Shown piece by piece: positions 40,382 to 52,209 of a DNA stretch of 64,000 nucleotides. Position 1 is the first letter of the stretch. Every line of letters begins with the position of its first letter. The notes beneath the pieces were generated by a model, which was not told the DNA's origin, did no database searches, and saw only the letters and a program-made list of their open reading frames with translations. The DNA comes from Desulfobacteraceae bacterium (GTDB taxonomy: Bacteria > Desulfobacterota > Desulfobacteria > Desulfobacterales > JAABTS01), in the NCBI GenBank assembly GCA_011389735.1, contig JAABTS010000001.1, positions 31,326-95,325 of the forward strand, given 5' to 3'. The position numbers were made by a program, and so were the translations under genes.

Positions 40382-42203
40382 CAAGCTTAAATCGATCCCG
40401 GCATATTTTCAATCCGGAAAGGATCGATCAGGCGTCCGGGAACCCGGGATTAAGCCGTCCGGTTCGGAATTGAGCGACCTTGCGGAGGATCTTGCCGGGA
40501 TTCCGCCTGAGTTCGAAACGGATTTTTTAGATCTCGGCCGAACCCTTCAAACGGTTTACAAAGACGCGATGGCCTTGAACGAGCTGACTCAGGATACGGT
40601 GCGGGAAGTAGGCGGGAAATCTGATGAAAGCATACTGAACCGGGTCGGATTTTTTGCCAGGAAATCCCTGGAAAATTTTCAAACATGTCTGGACGAGGTC
40701 TCCGGCAACCTTGAAAAAGTAGGCGGCATTGCGGAATATTTGAACAATCTTTACGGCATGTGTTCGGATATTGAAAAGAACGCCATGTTTTTAAAGGTCG
40801 TCGGCCTGAACATGGGCGTCGAAAGCACCCGTTCCCTGGAATCGGAAGATATGTTCAATGTGATTGCCCAGGAAATCCGAACCCTTTCCAATCGAATCAT
40901 GGCGATATCCGCCAATATTAAAAGAGATTCCGATATTGCTCGAAAAAGCCAGATTTCCGCTCATGAAAAAATCAAAAACGAATTCGGAAGATTGAACGAT
41001 CTTGCGGAAGAAGCCGAAACCGCCGTCGAAGAGGCGGTTAAAGAAATCAATTATTTAACGGAAAGCTCCATTGACGCGCTGGAAAGCGCGGCCAAACATT
41101 CTCAGCGGATTTCGGACCTCACGGGAAATATTGTGGTGGGAATCCAGTTGCATGACAGCATGAGACAACGGATAAACGCTATTGCAGAGCTTATCAATAG
41201 TTCAAACGGCCGGGGGTCGAAAAAAGAACTGGCGGGAATTGTTCATAATCAGAAGGATTCGCTGGATGAAATAATTGAAGAAATCGACACAGTGTTTCAG
41301 GATAATTCTCGATCCTTCTACCTCATCGGTGAAGAAGTTGAAAATATAGTCGCCAGCCTGTCCAGATTCCGGTCGGTCGATGAGAGTGAGACGGAGCAAT
41401 CCCTTGAAAAAGCGCCGGAGCCGTTTGAAACCTTAAAATCTGCGCTTCAACATCTGTACAAACTGTTGAACGAAGGCGGATATCTCGTTGAAAGATCCCG
41501 TACCGCGGCTTTTCGGGCATTTGAAACCGCATCCCGTCTATCCACGCATGTGGATGACGTTCGAAGCATCAATTCCGAAACTCACATGAAAGCATTGAAT
41601 GCTATTGTCAAAGCGGCTCATCTAGGTGATGAAGGAAGAACCCTCGAAGTTTTGGCTCAGGAAATGAAACGCATATCGAGCCAATCCAATGTTTTTGTGG
41701 GCAGCGTGGAAGAAATAATCCATTCGATATCCGATTCCGTAGAACAGCTCCAGGAAAAAACCATGATGGAATCTGAAACGGATGATGATTCTGATTTTAA
41801 CCAGCTCCTCGCCAAAGGGATCGAAAATATCAACGAAGCGTATACACGTTTTTTTCAGGATTCATCGAAAATTTTCAACCAGGCGAAATCTCTGGGGGCG
41901 CAGATCGATGAGGGGAAAGACAAACTGGATCTATTTTCGAGGCTTTCCGGAAAATTATCTGAAATATCCGTTCATTTAAACAGGATCATCGAGAGAGGGA
42001 ATCTTCAGTCCTTATCGGAAAACGCATCCGAAATGCAACATTTGAAAACGCCTGAAAAGCCTTTTTTGTCTCAACCGGAACAGCAGGCCGGAATCCAACC
42101 GGTTGACAAAAAAAGCGTTGCGGAATTGGCTGACACAGGTGAATCAAGAGATAAAAAAGATGAAGACGAAGACGATTTCGGTGATAATGTGGAGCTTTTT
42201 TAG
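40353..42203 (+). CDS. Soluble MCP-like coiled-coil protein with two degenerate signalling tips
   Basis: [34 protein letters not shown] and [32 protein letters not shown] both resemble the MCP hairpin tip; no TM helix. Confidence 0.7.
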   Translation: MTMTILKIFNKLKSIPAYFQSGKDRSGVREPGIKPSGSELSDLAEDLAGIPPEFETDFLDLGRTLQTVYKDAMALNELTQDTVREVGGKSDESILNRVGFFARKSLENFQTCLDEVSGNLEKVGGIAEYLNNLYGMCSDIEKNAMFLKVVGLNMGVESTRSLESEDMFNVIAQEIRTLSNRIMAISANIKRDSDIARKSQISAHEKIKNEFGRLNDLAEEAETAVEEAVKEINYLTESSIDALESAAKHSQRISDLTGNIVVGIQLHDSMRQRINAIAELINSSNGRGSKKELAGIVHNQKDSLDEIIEEIDTVFQDNSRSFYLIGEEVENIVASLSRFRSVDESETEQSLEKAPEPFETLKSALQHLYKLLNEGGYLVERSRTAAFRAFETASRLSTHVDDVRSINSETHMKALNAIVKAAHLGDEGRTLEVLAQEMKRISSQSNVFVGSVEEIIHSISDSVEQLQEKTMMESETDDDSDFNQLLAKGIENINEAYTRFFQDSSKIFNQAKSLGAQIDEGKDKLDLFSRLSGKLSEISVHLNRIIERGNLQSLSENASEMQHLKTPEKPFLSQPEQQAGIQPVDKKSVAELADTGESRDKKDEDEDDFGDNVELF

Positions 42204-42248
42204 ATTGAAACCAGGTTAAAAAGATCGAAAAGGGATTTTTAAAGAGTT

Positions 42249-42368
42249 AGTGGCTGAACGAAAACCTCATCACGCTTTCAGGGGATTTGTAATCCCCGTT
42301 GTACAGGAGAGGGACACGCGGGTTTCAAACCCCCTCAGAACCGTATTTTGTGGCTTTTCGTTCAAGCA
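42249..42368. repeat. Dispersed repeat family C, copy 2
   Basis: GTGGCTGAACGAAAACCTCATCACGCTTTCAGGGGATTTGTAATCCCCGTT...GTGGCTTTTCGTTCAAGCA. Confidence 0.65.
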
Positions 42369-42477
42369 CGAGTTATATTCAAGGCTCGCTTTTCGAAAAT
42401 ATTGGATATTTCAAATACCTCGGGCGTGGTCGAACAACAGGGATAACGCCTGGATTAAATAATAGCCGCCTGTGAAC

Positions 42478-42586
42478 ATAGGTTTTCAGATATGAAATCC
42501 ACAAGGCGGGGGCTCCGGGGGGGAACATTATATTCGTATATCCCGGGCCGGCGACCCGGTGAAATTTTATTTTCGAAAGGCGATGG
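42478..42586. repeat. Palindromic intergenic repeat family A, just upstream of cheY
   Basis: ATAGGTTTTCAGATATGAAATCCACAAGGCGGGG...CCCGGGCCGGCGACCCGGTGAAATTTTATTTTCGAAAGGCGATGG. Confidence 0.75.
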
Positions 42587-42599
42587 GAGGAGAACCTTA

Positions 42600-42965
42600 A
42601 TGAATAAAACCATTATGACAGTCGACGATTCGGCCAGTGTAAGACAAATGGTCAGCTTTACATTACAGGGCGCAGGTCATGTCGTAATCGAAGCGGTCGA
42701 CGGTGTGGATGCGCTGTCCAAATTGCAGGGATCTAAAGTGAACATGGTCATTACGGATTTGAATATGCCGAATATGGATGGAATTGAACTGATACGCAAA
42801 CTGCGGGCCGATCCGCTTTATAAATTCATCCCCATCATTATGCTTTCCACTGAATCCCAGGCGGCTAAAAAGGAAGAAGGAAAATCGGCCGGCGCCACCG
42901 GATGGATCGTGAAGCCGTTCAAACCGAAACAGCTTCTCGCGGTCGTGAAGAAGGTGTTGGGCTAA
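42600..42965 (+). CDS. cheY: Chemotaxis response regulator CheY
   Basis: MNKTIMTVDDSASVRQMVSFTLQGAGHVVIEAVDGVDALSKLQGSKVNMVITDLNMPNMDGIELIRKL. Confidence 0.94.
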   Translation: MNKTIMTVDDSASVRQMVSFTLQGAGHVVIEAVDGVDALSKLQGSKVNMVITDLNMPNMDGIELIRKLRADPLYKFIPIIMLSTESQAAKKEEGKSAGATGWIVKPFKPKQLLAVVKKVLG

Positions 42966-42988
42966 ACGGAAGCGGGAGCACAAAGCCG

Positions 42989-45160
42989 ATGGACATAAAT
43001 AAAGCCGCTTACAGAGATGAAGCGCATGAACTTCTTTCCCAGCTTGAGATTTCTCTTCTGGAGCTGGAAGAAAGACCGGACGACCCTGAATTGATCGGGC
43101 GGATATTTCGATCCATGCATACCATTAAAGGGTCCGGATCGATGTTCGGTTTCGAGGGGGTCGCCGAATTCACTCATGAGCTGGAAACCGTTTTTGAGCT
43201 TATTCGAAACGGCAAGATCCATGTGTCGAAGGAACTGATAAACGTTTCTTTGCTGGCCCGGGATCAAATTCTCCTGATGATCGATTCCGACAATGACCTT
43301 GAACTGCTTGGAACGTCGGCTTCAAAAAAAATAATAGAAGACATATGGGATCTTGTTCCCAGGGATATACGGGAAGAAGGTTCCGGAGAAACGGAATTTT
43401 TTGAACACGAAACCGATTTACAGTCAAAAGACGTATTTGACGAACATGTGTATTGGATTCGTTTCCGCCCGAACCCCGATCTTTTTTATTTCGGAACCAA
43501 TCCCATCCTTTTATTGGATGAAATCAAGACTCTCGGAGAATGTGCGGTTATAGCCGACACCAGAAACATTCCGCCGATTCGAGCGATAAATCCGGAGAAA
43601 TGCTACACGGGGTGGGAAATTTTCTTGAAAACAACCTGCAGCGTAAACATTATCAGGGAAATTTTTCTATTCGTCGAAGGCGACGGCATTGTCGATATTC
43701 GGCGGATTCCGCATGAACCCGATTCGAAAAACCTGTCCGAAATCGAACCGATGAAAGAATTAATCGAGTCGCTCAAAATTCTTTCAGATGAATCACTGGC
43801 CCGTTTCATCGAAGCTCCTTCTTCTTTTCCGGAGCTATTCAAGGCGGAGGAATCCAAAAAAAGGGCCGTTATTGACGCTATGGATACAACGGAAGCTCCC
43901 GTTGTCGAAGAACCTGAGCCGTATGAACAGCATCCGGTCGAAACCAGACCCTTTTCGCTCAAGGACGATTTTACGGCCACATCGAGTATTCGGGTGGCGT
44001 CTGACAAACTGGACGCCCTCTTGAATCTTGTGGGGGAGCTGGTCACCGTTCAGGCAAGGCTGAATCAAGTACAATCAACAAAAAACGATCCGGAAATCAC
44101 CTCCATCGCCGAAGAAGTCGAACGGCTGACAAGCGAACTTCGCGAAAACACCATGAACATCCGAATGCTTCCCATCGGAACCATTTTTAACAAATTCAAA
44201 AGACTGGTGAGAGATTTATCGAGGGAACTCAATAAAGAAGTTTCGTTGATCACCGAGGGGAGCGACACCGAGCTGGATAAAACCGTCATCGAAAAATTGA
44301 ATGATCCGTTGATACACATTATCCGGAACAGCATGGACCACGGGATCGAATCCGTGAACACCCGCAAGGCCTTGGGCAAACCTCAAAAGGGAGTTATCAA
44401 GCTTTCCGCATCTCATTCCGGAACAAGCGTTTTAATTCGGATTGCGGACGACGGGGCCGGCGTCGATCCGGAGGCTGTCCGTTCAAAGGCTGTTAAAAAC
44501 GGTTTTATCAATGAAACCGATGTGTTAACCGATAAAGAGATTGTTCGGATCATATTTGCGCCCGGGTTTTCCACAGTGAACAAGATTTCGGATGTTTCAG
44601 GCCGGGGCGTAGGTATGGACGTGGTTAAACGAAGCATCGAAGGACTCCGGGGCGTTGTCGATATCTCCAGTGAAAAAGGGAAAGGAACGACAATCACTTT
44701 GCAACTGCCTTTGACGCTCGCGATTATCGAAGGCCTGCTAGTAAGAATCGGAGAGGGATTTTTTGTGATCCCGGTGTCGGCCGTCGAAGAATGCGTGGAA
44801 CTGAATGAAGCGGACGCTGACCGTGCGCGGCGAAGATGTATGATCGATTTAAGGGGCGATATCATTCCTTTCCTGGATTTAAGGGCTATGTTCAACATTT
44901 CTGGACGGGCGCCGTCCATTGAACCGGTCGTTATTGCTGAAGCTTACGGGGACAAGCTGGGGTTCGGCGTTGACCATGTGATCGGGCATCACCAAACCGT
45001 ACTTAAATCGTTGGGCGCTGTTTATAAGGACATCAAGGGCGTATCCGGAGCCACAATTTTGGGCGATGGAACCGTTGCGCTGATATTGGATGTGCCGCAG
45101 CTCGTAAAAACCGTATCAAACGAATATTCCAGTCTGAGTCAGGCTGAAAGATCGTATTGA
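42989..45160 (+). CDS. cheA: Chemotaxis histidine kinase CheA
   Basis: Hpt MHTIKGSGSMFGF, LDALLNLVGELVTVQARL, HIIRNSMDHGIES, GRGVGMDVVKRSIEGLRG, CheW-like C-terminus. Confidence 0.97.
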   Translation: MDINKAAYRDEAHELLSQLEISLLELEERPDDPELIGRIFRSMHTIKGSGSMFGFEGVAEFTHELETVFELIRNGKIHVSKELINVSLLARDQILLMIDSDNDLELLGTSASKKIIEDIWDLVPRDIREEGSGETEFFEHETDLQSKDVFDEHVYWIRFRPNPDLFYFGTNPILLLDEIKTLGECAVIADTRNIPPIRAINPEKCYTGWEIFLKTTCSVNIIREIFLFVEGDGIVDIRRIPHEPDSKNLSEIEPMKELIESLKILSDESLARFIEAPSSFPELFKAEESKKRAVIDAMDTTEAPVVEEPEPYEQHPVETRPFSLKDDFTATSSIRVASDKLDALLNLVGELVTVQARLNQVQSTKNDPEITSIAEEVERLTSELRENTMNIRMLPIGTIFNKFKRLVRDLSRELNKEVSLITEGSDTELDKTVIEKLNDPLIHIIRNSMDHGIESVNTRKALGKPQKGVIKLSASHSGTSVLIRIADDGAGVDPEAVRSKAVKNGFINETDVLTDKEIVRIIFAPGFSTVNKISDVSGRGVGMDVVKRSIEGLRGVVDISSEKGKGTTITLQLPLTLAIIEGLLVRIGEGFFVIPVSAVEECVELNEADADRARRRCMIDLRGDIIPFLDLRAMFNISGRAPSIEPVVIAEAYGDKLGFGVDHVIGHHQTVLKSLGAVYKDIKGVSGATILGDGTVALILDVPQLVKTVSNEYSSLSQAERSY

Positions 45161-45202
45161 TGACGCAAACCATCATGTATTTTCCGAAAGAGGAAGTTAT
45201 GT

Positions 45203-46779
<1,577 letters not shown>

Positions 46780-46807
46780 CAATGAAGCACACCATATTTA
46801 AGGTATA

Positions 46808-48526
46808 TTGAAAAACAAGTTCGAACAAATGAATTACACCGGATACAATGAAATAAATGAGAAAGCGGTGAAAGAACTCCGCAGGGAGGCCGCCGCCCAC
46901 AAAATCATCGCCGAATTATCCAGTGATTTGATGATACCTGAAACAATGGAAGCCATCTCACAATTGATCCTGGATAAAGCTATGGCGATTTTTGAAACAA
47001 AATCAGGCTACGCGGGCTATATTCATCCTGAAACAGGACAATTTTCGGTTGGGGCGATTTCAGGAAACGCCGTTCTGCTTTTCGACGCCGAAACCGATAT
47101 GGAAATGAAATACGAGAAGTTCACCGGCGTATGGGGATGGGTACTGACCAACCGTTCGTCCCTGACGGCTGATTCACGGGAGGAACTGGTTCAGATCGTC
47201 GAGGACGAATATTCGGTTCCGCCCGTTTCCAATTTCATATCCGCTCCGGCCCTGGTCAATCGAAAAGTGGTAGGGCAGGTTGCGGTGCTGGACGCCGGAT
47301 TCACATTGGCCTCCTTTGACCGTGAAATCATTACCCGTCTTGCATCATTGTACGCCTCCGCGTTTCAAAGGATAAAAACCAATGACGAAATCATCAACGC
47401 CAGGAAAGAAGCCGAAGCCGCCAATCAGAAAAGAAACGAACTTCTTTCGAACATGAGCCATGAAATTCGGACGCCGATGAACGGGATATTGGGGATGCTC
47501 GAACTGGCGCTGGAAATCGAAAAAAATCCCAGGCAAATGGAAAATCTTTATCTGGCCAAGGATTCAGCGGAAGCTATGCTTAATTTACTGAACAACTTAT
47601 TTAATTTTTCGGAAATGGAGGCCGGTAGATTAAAAATCAAAAAAATGCGGTTCGGCCTTAAATCCGTTGTAGAAGGGGTTTTGTTGTCCTTTCGGTTGAA
47701 AGCCAAAGGAAAAGCCCTGGAACTGTTATACGATATCGCCCCTGAAGTTCCCAACCGGCTCATCGGAGATCCCGAACGGCTGAGACAGATTTTGGTCAAT
47801 ATTATTGGAAACGCCGTCAAGTTTACCGAAAAAGGCAGGGTGATGCTGTGTATCGAACCGGATAAAAATTCTCGATCCATGGACAGGAAAGGCGTCGTGT
47901 TAAAGTTTGCGGTTCATGACACAGGTATGGGAATTCCGGGCGAAAAACAAGAAACCATATTTTCGTCTCCTGGTCAGGTGGATAAGGAAATCAGCCGAAG
48001 CTACGGCGGTATCGGGCTTGGACTGGTCATAGCCAGGCAGATGATCGAAATGATGAGCGGGCGCATATGGGTCGAAAGCCAGGTCAACCTGGGCAGCACC
48101 TTCTATTTCACGGCGTGGTTTGAAAAGCAGTCTCGAGCCGCGCCGTCTCCGAAACGGATTTCAAGCGAGAAATCAGCGCCTGTTACGCCTCCCGAGAGAA
48201 AAATATTGGATATTGACAAAGCCCGGCAAAATTTCTTGAACAGCACGGAAAAACACCGGGAATCCGTGGATCTGTTTATCGAAAACGCTCCGATTTTAAT
48301 CGCACAGCTTAAAAATGCGATGTCGGAGGCAAATTACAGTATGATTGAACGATGCGCCGGGGAATTGAATAAAAACGCCTCCGAAATAGGGGCCATGAAA
48401 ATTGCAGGAGAAGCTTTCCGGCTTAAAATCGCGCTTCGGAATGCCGAAAACTTGAAAATGAAACTGATAATTGACAAAATTGATCATGAATTTGAGATCT
48501 TGAAAGATTATCTCTGTAAGATATGA
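46808..48526 (+). CDS. GAF-domain hybrid-type sensor histidine kinase
   Basis: GAF region, LLSNMSHEIRTPMNGILGMLELAL, IIGNAVKFTEKG, GGIGLGLVIARQMIEMMSG; TTG start in track, ATG 46829 also possible. Confidence 0.92.
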   Translation: MKNKFEQMNYTGYNEINEKAVKELRREAAAHKIIAELSSDLMIPETMEAISQLILDKAMAIFETKSGYAGYIHPETGQFSVGAISGNAVLLFDAETDMEMKYEKFTGVWGWVLTNRSSLTADSREELVQIVEDEYSVPPVSNFISAPALVNRKVVGQVAVLDAGFTLASFDREIITRLASLYASAFQRIKTNDEIINARKEAEAANQKRNELLSNMSHEIRTPMNGILGMLELALEIEKNPRQMENLYLAKDSAEAMLNLLNNLFNFSEMEAGRLKIKKMRFGLKSVVEGVLLSFRLKAKGKALELLYDIAPEVPNRLIGDPERLRQILVNIIGNAVKFTEKGRVMLCIEPDKNSRSMDRKGVVLKFAVHDTGMGIPGEKQETIFSSPGQVDKEISRSYGGIGLGLVIARQMIEMMSGRIWVESQVNLGSTFYFTAWFEKQSRAAPSPKRISSEKSAPVTPPERKILDIDKARQNFLNSTEKHRESVDLFIENAPILIAQLKNAMSEANYSMIERCAGELNKNASEIGAMKIAGEAFRLKIALRNAENLKMKLIIDKIDHEFEILKDYLCKI

Positions 48527-48554
48527 TGGGATAAAGAATACGAAAGGGGATATA

Positions 48555-48953
48555 ATGAGAATCTTGATAGTTGAGGACGAATTTGTCTCTCGGCGGGTTT
48601 TGAAGGAGTTTCTTTCACCTTACGGTGATTGCGACATGGTGGTCGACGGCGAAGAGGCTATCGAGGCGTTTCGGCTCGCATGGGAAGAAGGCGACCCTTA
48701 TGAATTGATTTGCCTTGACATTATGATGCCTAACATTGACGGCCAGGAGGCGTTGATGAAAATCCGGGAAATTGAAAAAGAGCTGGGAGTTAAAGGGCCG
48801 GATGAAGTCAAAGTTATAATGGTGACGGCCCTGGACGATCCCAAAACAGTGGTCGAAGCGTTCTATAAAGGCGGCGCTACATCTTACATCGTGAAGCCCG
48901 TGGAAAGAGAAAAACTTCTAAAAGAAATTAAATCCCTTGGCCTGATAAAATGA
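48555..48953 (+). CDS. CheY-like response regulator
   Basis: MRILIVEDEFVSRRVLKEFL, ICLDIMMPNIDGQEAL, KPVEREKL. Confidence 0.93.
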   Translation: MRILIVEDEFVSRRVLKEFLSPYGDCDMVVDGEEAIEAFRLAWEEGDPYELICLDIMMPNIDGQEALMKIREIEKELGVKGPDEVKVIMVTALDDPKTVVEAFYKGGATSYIVKPVEREKLLKEIKSLGLIK

Positions 48954-49402
48954 GTACGCCTTCAGAACACTTAAAAAATCCGCCTTCATTATATATTCAC
49001 GCCGTTTCTGTTCATCGGTTTTAAGAAAACGTATTCCCGCCAAATTTCAGAGATTGAATATCATAATATGACCGGGACCGGCCTGGGATGATTCGATTCC
49101 CAAGGCCGGCGACACAGTGAAATTCGATTTCCGGAAGGATATGGAACAACCCCGAAAAAAATACATCGAATACGGCATTGACTTTTACATGGTCTTTATG
49201 AAATAAACAATCAACATCCGATGGTGAATATCGGATGTTTTCCTTCGGCGTCGTGCAGACGTTTTTCAATGGCTAAAACGACTGCAAGTTCGCCGACGAC
49301 GGTAATCATCGAAACTGAAAAATAACATACAATTTGTTCCAGAGGCTATACCCATTGCATTGACCGGTGGATAATCATCGATGACAAAAGGAGGGGCGCC
49401 CA

Positions 49403-50314
49403 TTGACCGTACCGACGACGACAAATGAACTCTTTGACGCCTGTACCGTTCTTTTCGGCCCTGAAGTAGAAATTTCCCTGGATTTTCTAAACTATTTGAA
49501 ACCTTCCGGGATTAAGGCGGCTTTTCGTAAAAAAGCCCGTGAAACCCATCCCGATCGCGCCAGGGTGTTGGGTAAGAACGAAGACATGATGAACGAGCTG
49601 TTCAAAGAAGTAACGCTCGCTTATGAAAAACTGAACTCAGCTTTCGGTAATGACGGAAAATTCAACATTTTTCAAGAAGAAAAACAAGCATCCGGCTATC
49701 AAGCCAATCGAACCGAAAAGCAAAGCAAACCCTATACAAAGTCAAGCTATCGATCCAAATCCAACGACAAACGGAACAACGGAAAGAACGCCGGTCATAA
49801 AAAAGCGCATGGGTTTCAGCGCCGATATACATACAAATCGAGTCAGGATAATAAAAAGGGCGGCGACAATCGATCCGGTTTTGCGGATCACTTCTATCGA
49901 GGGGCGTATTTACCCAAACGGGAATTGTTGCTTGGCCAGTTTCTCTATTACTCGGGCCTCATTTCCTGGCGTAATCTCATAGAATCCGTAACATGGCAAC
50001 GTATGAACCGGCCTACGATCGGGCAGCTCGCTGCTGAGTGGAATCTGCTGAACTCGGAGGAAATCCGGCGGATTTTAATGCTGCGGAATTTTGGGGAAAA
50101 ATTCGGAGAATGCGCTATCCGGATGAAATATGTCAACCCTCACACGATACAGGCGCTTCTCTGGAAGCAACGGCGCGTACAGCAGCCTATCGGAGAATTT
50201 TTTATTCATAACAACATCATGAAAGCCCAAGAAATCGAAGATATGGTCAAAAAATTAAAACTTCATAATTATAACGCCGTATTGAAAAAACGAAAAAGCG
50301 GATGGGCTATATAG
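49403..50314 (+). CDS. J-domain protein with C-terminal MshEN/GspE-N-like helical region
   Basis: LKPSGIKAAFRKKARETHPDRARVLGKNEDMMNELFKEVTLAYEKL (HPD motif); IGQLAAEWNLLNSEEIRRIL. Confidence 0.75.
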   Translation: MTVPTTTNELFDACTVLFGPEVEISLDFLNYLKPSGIKAAFRKKARETHPDRARVLGKNEDMMNELFKEVTLAYEKLNSAFGNDGKFNIFQEEKQASGYQANRTEKQSKPYTKSSYRSKSNDKRNNGKNAGHKKAHGFQRRYTYKSSQDNKKGGDNRSGFADHFYRGAYLPKRELLLGQFLYYSGLISWRNLIESVTWQRMNRPTIGQLAAEWNLLNSEEIRRILMLRNFGEKFGECAIRMKYVNPHTIQALLWKQRRVQQPIGEFFIHNNIMKAQEIEDMVKKLKLHNYNAVLKKRKSGWAI

Positions 50315-50440
50315 TTTTCCGAAGGAAAAAAATACCCGGTTTGGAAAAAACTACCTGTTCTACAGGGTTTCAAAAAATAAATTTCACAAGGCGAAAAAAC
50401 AAAGAATAATTCGGGGCCTGGTTCTAATTTCAATAACCGT

Positions 50441-50557
50441 GCATGAATACAATTCATATTTTTGAACAAAATTGAAAATGGCGCCGACAGGCGGTTAAAC
50501 AGGCAAGGACGCCTGTTCTACGGGGATAAAAACGGCTGAATGGTGTTCAATCAAGGG
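50441..50557. repeat. Dispersed repeat family D, copy 2
   Basis: GCATGAATACAATTCATATTTTTGAACAAAATTG...ACAGGCAAGGACGCCTGTTCTACGGGGATAAAAACGGCTGAATGGTGTTCA. Confidence 0.65.
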
Positions 50558-50616
50558 GATTGTAGGAATATCTGAAAACCTGCGCCTTTGGGCATTACTT
50601 TTGCATGTTGTTTTAT

Positions 50617-50738
50617 ACTGTAGTCTTCCGGAAATTTAATTTCAATGCATTGTCGGCCAGGAATATACGATTACAGTATGATCCCGGGCCTGCCGTCTTG
50701 TGAAATCCAATTTCTGAAAACCTTCTGAAAACCTATAG
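50617..50738. repeat. Palindromic intergenic repeat family A
   Basis: CTGTAGTCTTCCGGAAATTTAATTTCAATGCATTGTCGGCC...CCCGGGCCTGCCGTCTTGTGAAATCCAATTTCTGAAAACC...ACCTATAG. Confidence 0.78.
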
Positions 50739-50749
50739 ATGGACGGGTT

Positions 50750-51208
50750 ATGAAAGTATCAAACGAAATCCAAATCAGTAAGGACATTCTTACAACTACG
50801 GTTAAAAAAAACGATAGGCAAAACGGTCCGGATTTTCAAACGGTTTTAAAAGATATAGCCCGCACGGAAGATCAACATGCGGAAAAAGTGAAGCACCCCG
50901 GTCACATTGAATCGGTGTCGGCAAACCGGATAAACGAAATGCATTCTTTTGACAGGCCGGGCGTGGTTGAAAAAGCTGATTTTCTCCTGAATCTGCTGGA
51001 TGAATATCGAAGCGGGCTTGAAGATCCGTCGAAAAGCTTGAAGGAACTGGATTCGTTGCTCACTGATTTAAAAACGGAGCAAGAAAGCCTGATGTCATTT
51101 GTGGATCTGTTTCCGGACGGCGATGAATTGAAGGGAGTTGTCAACGAGACGTTGATCAATATTACAGTTGAATCGATCAAATTTGACCGCGGCGATTATC
51201 TCGATTGA
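50750..51208 (+). CDS. Hypothetical protein
   Basis: 152-aa ORF with plausible start after family A repeat; no family recognised. Confidence 0.5.
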   Translation: MKVSNEIQISKDILTTTVKKNDRQNGPDFQTVLKDIARTEDQHAEKVKHPGHIESVSANRINEMHSFDRPGVVEKADFLLNLLDEYRSGLEDPSKSLKELDSLLTDLKTEQESLMSFVDLFPDGDELKGVVNETLINITVESIKFDRGDYLD

Positions 51209-52209
51209 CGGAGTTCCCCGTTCAACACGGAATCTTGAGCTGAAGCCAAATGGCATGAAACAAAATGGTTTTTTCCGATATGTCTGGCTTCCGGAGACGC
51301 CTGTTCACAAACTGGCCGGGAGTACCCGCACCTGTTTTTGAACCGGCATCCTTCCCATGTTTCGCCCATATCCGGAGGCGTCCCGGAAATGACGGACAAT
51401 CGCGTTTTTCGTTGTGAGTCAAGCCGCGGGATGGATTCGATAAGCCCTTTGGTGTAAGGGTGAGCCGGATTTCTGAAAAGCTCCTTCACATCGGCCTTTT
51501 CCACCAGTTTGCCTGCATACATCACTGCGGCCTGGTCGCACATTTCCGCTATGACGCCCAAATCGTGAGTGATAAAAATGACGGACATGCCTGATTCGAT
51601 CTGAATGCTCTTGATAAGATCCAGTATTTGCGCCTGAATAGTCACATCCAGGGCGGTTGTCGGTTCGTCGGCGATCAAAATTTCAGGGTTGCAGGCGAGC
51701 GCACCTGCAATCATGATTCTTTGCCGCATTCCTCCGGACACCTGATGCGGATATTCCCGAACCCGTTTTTCAGGCGCGGGGATTCCGACTTTATGGAGCA
51801 TTTCGACGGTTCGGCGTTGAATTTGGCGTTTCTGCATATCGGGAAAATGAAGCGAGTACGCCTCCCCGATTTGTTTACCGATTTTATGAACAGGATTTAA
51901 AGCGGTCATTGGTTCCTGAAAAATCATGGATATTTGTTTACCGCGGATTTGATGCATTTTTTCCACCGGCAGATCAAGAATATTCTGTCCGTTTAATTCA
52001 ATGCGGCCTGATTCAATTCTGCCGAAAGGTTTAGGCAAAAGCCGCATAATCGAAAGCGATGTCATACTTTTTCCGCATCCTGATTCGCCGACAACGCCCA
52101 AAGTCGCCCCCTTGTTCAATGAAAAGGAAACATCGTCGACGACCTTGAACCGGCCTGATTCATTTCCGATAGAGGTCGTCAAACGAGACACGTTTAAAAT
52201 CGGATTCAT
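51196..52209 (-). CDS. oppD: Oligopeptide/dipeptide ABC transporter ATP-binding protein
   Basis: GVVGESGCGKSMTSLSIMRLLP, HQVSGGMRQRIMIAGALACNPEILIADEPTTALDVTIQAQILDL, C-terminal GCRFKNRCGYSRPVCEQ. Confidence 0.9.
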   Translation of the reverse strand: MNPILNVSRLTTSIGNESGRFKVVDDVSFSLNKGATLGVVGESGCGKSMTSLSIMRLLPKPFGRIESGRIELNGQNILDLPVEKMHQIRGKQISMIFQEPMTALNPVHKIGKQIGEAYSLHFPDMQKRQIQRRTVEMLHKVGIPAPEKRVREYPHQVSGGMRQRIMIAGALACNPEILIADEPTTALDVTIQAQILDLIKSIQIESGMSVIFITHDLGVIAEMCDQAAVMYAGKLVEKADVKELFRNPAHPYTKGLIESIPRLDSQRKTRLSVISGTPPDMGETWEGCRFKNRCGYSRPVCEQASPEARHIGKNHFVSCHLASAQDSVLNGELRQSR

